Below the pieces are notes generated by a model, which ran no database searches, was not told the DNA's origin, and worked only from the letters and a program-made list of their open reading frames with translations. The translations under genes and the position numbers were made by a program. DNA of 17,478 nucleotides from an uncultured Dorea sp. (lineage in GTDB: Bacteria > Bacillota > Clostridia > Lachnospirales > Lachnospiraceae), in the NCBI GenBank assembly GCA_910577685.1, contig CAJTOH010000058.1, positions 1 through 17,478 on the forward strand, written 5' to 3'. Below are positions 1-5,736 of the stretch, piece by piece (within the stretch, counting starts at the first letter, position 1; each line of letters begins with the position of its first letter).

Positions 1-75
1 CAAGAAATTTTCAGGGTTGTTGTCTATTGTTTAATTATCAAGGTTCTTTGCTGTTTGTCGTTTCTTGCGACAGCC
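1..75 (-). other. Leader resembling the antitermination region of a Firmicute rRNA operon
   Basis: On the minus strand this stretch contains a short hairpin (arms 56-60 and 68-72), then GAACCTTGATAATTAAACAA. The latter resembles the GTTCTTTGAAAACT-type element found upstream of Firmicute 16S and 23S genes. No open reading frame is convincing. Together with the two strong promoters just upstream, I read it as the leader of an rRNA operon whose 16S gene lies off the left edge. This rests on remembered similarity only; a tRNA or other stable RNA operon is the main alternative. Confidence 0.5.
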
Positions 76-80
76 ATGTT

Positions 81-109
81 ATATTATCACATCTTTTGTC
101 GCTTGTCAA
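81..109 (-). promoter_or_regulatory. Proximal sigma-A promoter of a probable rRNA operon (P2)
   Basis: TTGACA (104-109), a 17-base spacer and TAATAT (81-86) on the minus strand give a near-consensus sigma-A promoter preceded by A/T tracts. It shares GTTGTTGACAAG around the -35 box and GCTGTCG downstream of the -10 box with P1, so the two look like a duplication. Transcription would run leftward through the leader at 1-75 and out of the window. Confidence 0.75.
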
Positions 110-183
110 CAACTTTTTTCAAGTTTTTTCAAACTTCCTTTTTGTTGTTGTTTTTCAGGTTTTACTCACCCGACAGCTCAATT

Positions 184-212
184 AGATTACCATATTTGTC
201 ATATCTTGTCAA
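184..212 (-). promoter_or_regulatory. Distal sigma-A promoter of a probable rRNA operon (P1)
   Basis: On the minus strand, TTGACA (207-212) is followed by a 17-base spacer and TAATCT (184-189). The DNA just upstream (213-260) is almost pure A/T with phased A-tracts, like an UP element. The core and flank (GTTGTTGACAAG) are repeated almost exactly 103 bp downstream in P2, and a GCTGTCG block follows the -10 box in both copies. The -35 is a consensus match. Tandem strong promoters reading out of the window are typical of rRNA operons, but the 16S gene itself is outside the window, so the target is inferred. Confidence 0.7.
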
Positions 213-260
213 CAACTATTTTTAACTTTTCAATTTTTTTTAACTTTTTTTAACTTTGTA

Positions 261-488
261 ATAATGACTCTACCCAAACTCAATTTCACAAACAAAGGGT
301 TCCGTCATTTTAACTGCGGAAACAAACAGCCGAATTAAGAGATATAAAGACAGTAATGTGAAAAATAAGCATTTATATTTCGGGAAATATAGATCATAAT
401 ACTTCAACATAAAAATCAACATCCTGATTTTTAAGTGATCCACGTTTAATAGCTGTAAATGATTGGATAATTTCAGTACATTTCCAAA
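261..488. other. Non-coding AT-rich spacer
   Basis: This spacer lies between the leftward rRNA-type promoters and the end of the BspA-like gene. I see no supported gene. It holds two AT-rich inverted repeats (374-391 and 410-433). The second lies about 55 bp past the stop codon of the minus-strand gene and is the better candidate for its transcription end. Confidence 0.5.
410..433 (-). terminator. Possible weak terminator after the BspA-like gene
   Basis: A 9-bp AT-rich inverted repeat (410-418 with 425-433, loop of 6) lies about 55 bp downstream of the stop codon of the minus-strand gene. The stem has only two C/G positions and no long U-tract follows it, so termination strength is doubtful. 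Confidence 0.3.
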
Positions 489-1538
489 CTAATACCTTCC
501 TGCCGGATATGCTATTTCTTCCCCTGATTTCGTGTAGAGAATCCCATCTATACTACAGTAACAGCGGTTGCCTACTGCCACTTCAATATACATCAAATTC
601 CCAAAAACGTCAAAAGCTCCCGGCTCAATATCGCAGATATTTGCCGGAATATAGATTTCCACCACTTCATCCTCTACATTCGAAAACGCGTTTTCTCTGA
701 TTCCAACACACTCTGAATTTGATGCGACCGCTAAAATTCCATCCATAAATGAAAGGTTCTCCGTAATTCCTACAATATACCCCTGGTTATCGACATAGAA
801 TCCGGCTATTTCTCTAATTTCGCCATTTTCATCTGTGGATGTATCTTCACCCTGAATAAACGACATATCGTCCTCTGTTTCCTTCTCATTCTCAGTGGAA
901 GAAATATCATTCTTTATCCCCTCCTCAGTCTCATCGGAAGAGATATCGTTCTTTGTCCCCTCCCCATTCTCAATGGAAGAGGTATCGTTTTTTATCTCCT
1001 CAGTCTCAATGAAAGAGATATCATTCTTTGTTTCTTCTTCATTCTCACGAAAAAGGATGTCGTTCTCTATTCTTTCCCCATTCTCACTAAAGGAGACTCT
1101 GTCCTCTTCATCCTGTTGTATAATTCTTCCTGCATCCCACACATTCCGTACTGCCTCTATATTCTCTATCCGGCACAATGTCCGCAGATTCCTCCGAGAT
1201 TCCGACGGATATTCCACCCGATCTGCGATTCCCGAAAGCTCCCGATACTCTGCCAACCTGCATGCAGCCGCATTTTCCGGCTCCTGCCTATACAGAGCAG
1301 ACAGATTATCTACATTTCCACGAACATATACTACATGTATGCCGTCCATACTGCCGTCCAGCTTAAGCTCCTGAGCATATACCGCAGTATCTTCCCACTC
1401 TGCCGTATAATCTGCCGCATATACTCTAATATACCAATACAAAAAACAGGACAACGCCAGAAGCAGACAGGCTCTGCCCCGCCGCTCCCAGTGTATATCA
1501 ATTACACTTTGCCTCCTTAATCTAAGAACAATCTCCAT
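489..1538 (-). CDS. BspA-like (LRR_5-type) membrane-anchored protein with acidic 13-residue repeats
   Basis: The function is not known; it is likely a cell-surface protein. The preferred start at 1538 (349 aa) has GAGGTGG 7 bases upstream. The longer ATG at 1580 has AGGAG directly abutting it, which is too close. Residues about 22-38 form one hydrophobic segment after a basic N-terminus, consistent with a signal anchor. An extracellular region follows. Residues about 152-228 are six tandem acidic units of 12-13 residues with core KNDISS. The C-terminal 100 residues contain phrases typical of BspA-type leucine-rich repeats (IPANICDIEPGAF and DGILYTKSGEEIAYPAG), about two repeats, fewer than in large BspA proteins. 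It lies downstream of a GHKL/LytTR signalling pair but has its own promoter. It could be a target of that pair; this is inference. Confidence 0.65.
   Translation of the reverse strand: MEIVLRLRRQSVIDIHWERRGRACLLLALSCFLYWYIRVYAADYTAEWEDTAVYAQELKLDGSMDGIHVVYVRGNVDNLSALYRQEPENAAACRLAEYRELSGIADRVEYPSESRRNLRTLCRIENIEAVRNVWDAGRIIQQDEEDRVSFSENGERIENDILFRENEEETKNDISFIETEEIKNDTSSIENGEGTKNDISSDETEEGIKNDISSTENEKETEDDMSFIQGEDTSTDENGEIREIAGFYVDNQGYIVGITENLSFMDGILAVASNSECVGIRENAFSNVEDEVVEIYIPANICDIEPGAFDVFGNLMYIEVAVGNRCYCSIDGILYTKSGEEIAYPAGRY
855..1085 (-). repeat. In-gene tandem repeat, six units of about 39 bp
   Basis: Six consecutive units of 13 codons (one of 12) encode variants of E-N/T-E/G-E-x-x-K-N-D-I-S-S/F-x. 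Units begin at codons for ENGER, ENEEE, ETEEI, ENGEG, ETEEG and ENEKE. The run is strongly acidic and lies between the membrane anchor and the leucine-rich-repeat-like domain, so it probably acts as an extended stalk. Copy number may vary between strains. Confidence 0.8.
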
Positions 1539-1595
1539 ATCGACCCACCTCTTCCGAAACTCATTTCTTTTTTCTACCATCTCCTTCTATCTATT

Positions 1596-1624
1596 TTGAT
1601 ACTTCTTTTTGCTGTTTCTGTCAA
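1596..1624 (-). promoter_or_regulatory. Sigma-A promoter of the BspA-like gene
   Basis: TTGACA (1619-1624), a 17-base spacer and TATCAA (1596-1601) lie on the minus strand. The -35 is perfect and the -10 matches 4 of 6. Transcription would begin near 1589, giving a leader of about 50 bases before the start at 1538. The gene can therefore be transcribed independently of the upstream kinase gene. Confidence 0.6.
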
Positions 1625-1757
1625 GCATTTTTCCATATTTTACCATTAATTTACTATTATGCTTTGTTTTTTACCAATCTACTAACTACGGTATGAAATC
1701 TAAACATATGACCTGACATCTGACCTGAATTCCATGTTCTATGGAACAATCAACCAT

Positions 1758-3047
1758 TTACTCCGGAATGGGGATCATAACTTTTAACACGAACTTCCCA
1801 TCGCCCGCCTTTGTTGTACACTGGCCGTCATATTTTTCCGCTGCTTTCCGGATATTTGACAGCCCAAACCCATGCAAAAATGTATCCTCCTTACTGGTCT
1901 TTGCATCCTTCGGCAGGTCAAGCATCATATTATTCTCCACAGCAACCACCAGCATATCGTGAATCCTGGAGGCTTTTGCCGTGATGAGCCGCATACTCTC
2001 GGAAACCTTCTCGCTGGCTTCAATCGCGTTGTCCAGCGCATTTCCAAAAATGGTGCTAATGTCCAACGGTTCCATGAAGCTTCCCGCCTCAAACCGGATA
2101 ACCGCCTGAAAATCAATCTGTTTCTCCTTTGCTTTCCTAAGCTTATCCCGAATAATAATATCCAGAAAATCATTTCCCGTGTGGTAATAAGCCTCGTAAT
2201 CCTCAATCTCTTCCTTCAGTTTCTCAATGGACTCCCCTATCTCCTGAGAATGTCCGTCCTGAGCCTGCAATACCAGAAGGTGATTCTTCATATCATGGTA
2301 AATACTCCTCACCCGTTCCTCTTCCCCTACTTTGTCATGGAGATACTCAAGCTTCATATGAAGCTCCCGCGCGCCGTATTCGGCCTTCAAAGTATTGCTG
2401 ATGTACGCCGCAAGATAAATCCCGCCAAAACTAGAAAAAATCGCCGCACCGCAGATAGGATATACAATCGCTATCTCCTCCGGCATAAAATAGATAATCG
2501 TGAAAATAGATACCATGGGGGCAAGCAAAAGAATATCCACAAGCATCCACATTTTCACCGTAAGTTCTTTCATAATCTGCACCAGATATTTCCGCAGAAT
2601 CAACCACGCCGCCAGCCAGAAAAGCAGCCTTAAAAGCAGGGCACAGGTATGAATTGAGGTACTCAAAAGCTGCGTCTCATACGACCACTCTTCATAGGCC
2701 TCAGGAGCATCCGTAAGCCTGAAAAACAGCCGTCGCCCTGTATCCTCCATCAAATAATTCACAGCGAGCACCGCCGGATAAAACACCATAAGAGCCGTCA
2801 GCTTCTCCATCCAACCTCCCCGGTAAAAGAGCGCGATGTACGGAATGAAGCCGAGCAGCGGCAGCAAGGTGCTTCCGATGTCATTGGAATATACCACCAC
2901 GTTAAAGAGCCAGGGGCATATAAGGAACGCCGCCGCCTGCACCGCAGCATTTTTCCGTATCGGCAGAAAGGTACGGAACATCAGGAAGAGTATAAGGGCG
3001 TTTCCCCACAGCATCAGGAAAGAAATCAAGTCCAAAAATCTTATCAT
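1758..3047 (-). CDS. GHKL-domain sensor histidine kinase (AgrC/LytS-like class)
   Basis: This is a membrane sensor that would autophosphorylate and pass phosphate to the LytTR regulator encoded just upstream. The first ~220 residues carry about six hydrophobic segments, followed by a short coiled linker. The phospho-acceptor is probably H251 in SIYHDMKNHL. The N-box is FGNALDNAIEAS (about 334-345) and the G-box is HGFGLSNIRKAAEKYDG near the C-terminus, as in HATPase_c_5 kinases of the Agr type. Its 429 aa length is normal for this class. The start codon overlaps the regulator stop as ATGA (3044-3047), so translation is probably coupled. No agrB or agrD-like peptide gene is in the window, so the ligand is unknown. 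Confidence 0.88.
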   Translation of the reverse strand: MIRFLDLISFLMLWGNALILFLMFRTFLPIRKNAAVQAAAFLICPWLFNVVVYSNDIGSTLLPLLGFIPYIALFYRGGWMEKLTALMVFYPAVLAVNYLMEDTGRRLFFRLTDAPEAYEEWSYETQLLSTSIHTCALLLRLLFWLAAWLILRKYLVQIMKELTVKMWMLVDILLLAPMVSIFTIIYFMPEEIAIVYPICGAAIFSSFGGIYLAAYISNTLKAEYGARELHMKLEYLHDKVGEEERVRSIYHDMKNHLLVLQAQDGHSQEIGESIEKLKEEIEDYEAYYHTGNDFLDIIIRDKLRKAKEKQIDFQAVIRFEAGSFMEPLDISTIFGNALDNAIEASEKVSESMRLITAKASRIHDMLVVAVENNMMLDLPKDAKTSKEDTFLHGFGLSNIRKAAEKYDGQCTTKAGDGKFVLKVMIPIPE

Positions 3048-3754
3048 AGCATATCACCCCAAAATTCCGTAAGCTGCTCTATAAATTCCTTGCGTTTCGG
3101 CTGGCTGATGGCAAGGGTCTCTCCTGTAATCAGCGTAAGCTCTAATTTTCTGACCCCTTTCACGTAAGCCAGATTCACCAGACAACCACTATGACACCGC
3201 ACAAATCCATGGGGGGCCAATTCCTGAGCAATCTCCTTCATACTCCGGTAGCAGACAATATTCTCCTGCTTTGAATGGAACAAAAGGTTCCGGTTAAAGG
3301 TCTCCACGAACCGCAGGCTGTTCAGTAGGATTTTGTATTTTCCGGAATCATTGCTGACCACGACAAAGGGACTTTCCTCCTTTTGGCGTCGGGAAATGAA
3401 CCTGTCAAGCTCCGCTCTCAGACGCACGTATTTCAAAGGCTTGATGATATAGTCCAACGCCTGATACTTGTACCCTTCTAACCCATACTGGGTCAGCGTG
3501 GTCAGGAAAATAATGCCTACCTTCTCGTCCATTTCCCGCAGACGCTTAGCCGCGCGGAGTCCGTCTACCAGTTTCATCTGGATATCCAGAAAAATAAGGT
3601 CGATGGTGGCGTCATATTTTTCAATCAGTTCCAGACCGTCATAGTAAACCGTAACCTTGATTTCCTCGCTTTTCTCCATTTCGTACTGCCGGATAAGCGC
3701 CGTCAGAGAATCGACGAGAGAACGTTCATCGTCGCAGATTGCAATGTGTATCAT
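3044..3754 (-). CDS. LytTR-family response regulator (AgrA/VirR-like)
   Basis: This 236 aa protein has a receiver domain (about 1-120) and a LytTR DNA-binding domain (about 135-236). Acidic pocket residues are in ICDDE (7-10), the phospho-acceptor is D57 in LIFLDIQM, and the conserved lysine is K105 in YIIKPL. The C-terminal half shows the LytTR pattern VRCHSGCLVNLAYV and a final LAISQPKRKEF strand-helix. The start has AAAGGAG 8 bases upstream. It begins 20 bp after radA ends and overlaps the kinase gene by 4 bp, so radA, regulator and kinase may share a transcript. Its DNA targets are unknown; LytTR proteins usually bind pairs of direct repeats near -35 boxes. Confidence 0.9.
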   Translation of the reverse strand: MIHIAICDDERSLVDSLTALIRQYEMEKSEEIKVTVYYDGLELIEKYDATIDLIFLDIQMKLVDGLRAAKRLREMDEKVGIIFLTTLTQYGLEGYKYQALDYIIKPLKYVRLRAELDRFISRRQKEESPFVVVSNDSGKYKILLNSLRFVETFNRNLLFHSKQENIVCYRSMKEIAQELAPHGFVRCHSGCLVNLAYVKGVRKLELTLITGETLAISQPKRKEFIEQLTEFWGDML

Positions 3755-3774
3755 TGTACTCGTCTCCTTTCCCC

Positions 3775-5133
3775 CTACAGTCCGGCGCTGATTGCTTCCC
3801 CGACGCTCTTTACGCCGATAATTTTGACTCCTTCGATTTTCCCCACGGTTTTCACGGACACCTCTGGAAGGATGCAGGTAGTGAATCCCAGCTTCTTCGC
3901 CTCCGAAACCCGCTGCTCCGGCATGGATACGGCGCGCACCTCGCCGCTTAGCCCCACTTCTCCAAACGCAATTACTTCCTCCGCAATGGGGCGGTTCTTA
4001 TAGCTGGAGGCAACCGCCAGCACAATCCCTAAATCTGCCGCAGGCTCATTTAACCGGATTCCTCCGGCAATATTGACATAGGCGTCGTAGCCTGACAGAG
4101 GCAGTCCGAGCCGTTTTTCCAATACCGCCATCAGAAGATTTACGCGGTTGTAATCAAGTCCGGCCGCCGTCCTTCTCGGCATTCCGAAATTGGTCTTACA
4201 CACCAATGCCTGTATCTCCATGAGCATAGGGCGGGTTCCTTCCATGGCGCAGGCCACTACGGAGCCGGACGCGTGCTCCGGCTTGCCGCTCAGCATAAAT
4301 TCCGAAGGATTCTTGACTTCCGTAAGTCCTTCTTTGCGCATCTCAAACACTCCGATTTCATTGGTAGACCCGAAGCGGTTCTTCACCCCCCGCAGGATAC
4401 GGTAAGAAGCATGGCGGTCTCCCTCAAAATACAGCACCGTATCCACCATGTGCTCAAGCACCCTTGGGCCTGCCACCGTTCCTTCTTTCGTCACATGGCC
4501 GACGATAAAGATAGAGATATTAAGCCCCTTTGCAAGCTGCATGAAAATATTGGTGGATTCCCTCACCTGGGAAACACTCCCCGGCGCGGAGCCTACCTCC
4601 TCGTTGTACATGGTCTGGATGGAATCAATCACCACCATATCCGGCTTCTGCTGTTCGATGATTCCCCTGATGATATCAAGGCTTGTCTCACACAAAAGAT
4701 AGAGGTTCTCCGTAAATTCTCCCATACGGTTTGCCCTGAGTTTAATCTGCTTTAAGGATTCTTCTCCGGATATGTAGAGCAGTTTCCTCCCTGCCGCCGA
4801 AAGACGCTGGCAGACCTGCAAAAGCAGGGTTGATTTGCCGATTCCCGGATCGCCTCCCACCAATACCAGAGAGCCTTTCACGATTCCCCCGCCCAATACC
4901 CGGTCTAACTCCTCAATTCCGGTGTTCATGCGGTCGTCTTCGTCCGTCTCGATACTTGACAAGGTTACCACCTGCGCGTCCTTGCGCTCCTTCACTGCCT
5001 TCGCCGCGGCAGGCGTTACTTTTTCCTCCACAAATGTATTCCACTCCCTGCATGCTGGGCACTGTCCCAGCCATTTTGACTCCTCATGCCCGCAGTTCTG
5101 GCAGAAATACACACTTTTTTTTGCTTTCGCCAT
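3775..5133 (-). CDS. radA: DNA repair protein RadA
   Basis: RadA is a RecA-related ATPase that promotes branch migration of recombination intermediates. The protein is 452 aa, normal for the family. A four-cysteine zinc finger (C11, C14, C25, C28) opens it. The Walker A motif GGDPGIGKST is at 93-102, Walker B VVIDS near 167-171, and the RadA-specific KNRFG at 251-255. A C-terminal Lon-protease-like domain lacks a protease role. The start has AAGGAG 7 bases upstream. clpC-radA proximity is conserved in Firmicutes, but here a 137-residue gene and a terminator lie between them. Only about 23 bases separate the terminator from the start codon, so the radA promoter must lie within or before the terminator, or radA depends on read-through. 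Confidence 0.97.
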   Translation of the reverse strand: MAKAKKSVYFCQNCGHEESKWLGQCPACREWNTFVEEKVTPAAAKAVKERKDAQVVTLSSIETDEDDRMNTGIEELDRVLGGGIVKGSLVLVGGDPGIGKSTLLLQVCQRLSAAGRKLLYISGEESLKQIKLRANRMGEFTENLYLLCETSLDIIRGIIEQQKPDMVVIDSIQTMYNEEVGSAPGSVSQVRESTNIFMQLAKGLNISIFIVGHVTKEGTVAGPRVLEHMVDTVLYFEGDRHASYRILRGVKNRFGSTNEIGVFEMRKEGLTEVKNPSEFMLSGKPEHASGSVVACAMEGTRPMLMEIQALVCKTNFGMPRRTAAGLDYNRVNLLMAVLEKRLGLPLSGYDAYVNIAGGIRLNEPAADLGIVLAVASSYKNRPIAEEVIAFGEVGLSGEVRAVSMPEQRVSEAKKLGFTTCILPEVSVKTVGKIEGVKIIGVKSVGEAISAGL

Positions 5134-5156
5134 AATCGCTCTCCTTATATACGCTT

Positions 5157-5188
5157 AAAAAAGGAGCCGCTTTTTGCAGCCCCCTTTT
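5157..5188 (-). terminator. Intrinsic terminator after the gntR-clpC transcript
   Basis: On the minus strand a 13-bp stem (5176-5188 with 5158-5170, including three G-U pairs) encloses an AAAAA loop and ends in a run of six U. It lies about 95 bp past the stop of the 137-residue gene and just before radA. It is a strong terminator by sequence. Confidence 0.85.
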
Positions 5189-5239
5189 CTTGTAGTTTTT
5201 CTAGTGTCTCGCTCCTTACGCATGAACTTGCCCGCGGCC

Positions 5240-5262
5240 TGATAATCTCCTGACCGGATTAT
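5240..5262 (-). other. Inverted repeat after the 137-residue gene
   Basis: GATAATC and GATTATC form a 7-bp inverted repeat with a 9-base loop, about 20 bp past the stop codon at 5284. It lacks a U-tract. It may stabilise the 3' end of the mRNA, or be an operator for radA; nothing in the sequence decides this. Confidence 0.35.
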
Positions 5263-5283
5263 CTGTCATGGTTTCCGTCCGAA

Positions 5284-5697
5284 TTACTTCCTGACTACCT
5301 TCACTTCAACGCTGCGCTCCGGCTCAAGTTCCGCACTGACACTCAGCTTCCCGCTTAAATTCGTCTTCATGACCCCAACGTTTGTCCCGTCCATATACAC
5401 TTCATATTCGCTGTCTGCCCCAAGCTCCAGCGTAAACTGTGCATCCTTCATACCGGATACTCTGAAAGAAACCGTATCCTCATCTGCCAAAAAATTCTCC
5501 ACGGCGGTTCCCGGAACAGACTCATATACGAACATGCCGTTCTTCTCTAACTTGGTAATCTCAGCAAAAGTCTTTACCTTGTATATGTCGCCCTGAAACT
5601 CATATCCGTCAAGCTTCGTCTTGCTTGCCAGCGTATAGTCTCCAAAACTTAGGGTGCCGTCTTCTTCAGTCCTTAACAATTCTTTCACTGCTGCCAT
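5284..5697 (-). CDS. Conserved small beta-rich protein, function unknown (Lachnospiraceae 'endosialidase'-labelled family)
   Basis: This 137 aa protein has no signal peptide or membrane segment. It alternates short polar and hydrophobic stretches suggesting mostly beta structure, with phrases such as LSFGDYTLASKTK, DIYKVKTF and FVYESVPGTAVENF. I recall near-identical small proteins from many Lachnospiraceae that carry the automatic label endosialidase. I see no sialidase catalytic motif and would not accept that activity. The gene starts with CAGGAGGAGAG upstream and lies 39 bp after clpC in the same orientation, followed by a strong terminator. It is therefore probably the last gene of the gntR-clpC transcript and may have a role in proteostasis or stress; that is inference. 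Confidence 0.75.
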   Translation of the reverse strand: MAAVKELLRTEEDGTLSFGDYTLASKTKLDGYEFQGDIYKVKTFAEITKLEKNGMFVYESVPGTAVENFLADEDTVSFRVSGMKDAQFTLELGADSEYEVYMDGTNVGVMKTNLSGKLSVSAELEPERSVEVKVVRK

Positions 5698-5736
5698 ATT
5701 TATCTCTCCTCCTGAGGTTCTTCTTTTGTACCCCTA

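Noticed and set aside
65..253. 62-codon plus-strand frame with a hydrophobic, Phe-rich product
   Set aside because: It covers the two leftward promoters, has no ribosome binding site, and its composition reflects the T-rich strand of the UP-like tracts.
374..391. AT-rich palindrome in the left spacer as a terminator
   Set aside because: The stem is almost all A/T with a minimal loop and no U-tract follows; it is expected by chance in such DNA.
895..1374. Plus-strand frame of 159 codons with a Ser/Phe-rich repeat
   Set aside because: It is the complement of the acidic repeat of the BspA-like gene; the repetition is inherited from the coding strand.
1730..1746. Hairpin just after the kinase stop codon as a terminator
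   Set aside because: Only 6 bp of stem (TTCCAT/ATGGAA) and no U-tract.
1872..2633. Open reading frame of 253 codons on the plus strand
   Set aside because: It lies wholly antisense to the histidine kinase, whose protein has all expected motifs. The antisense product is rich in His, Asn and Arg with no recognisable domain.
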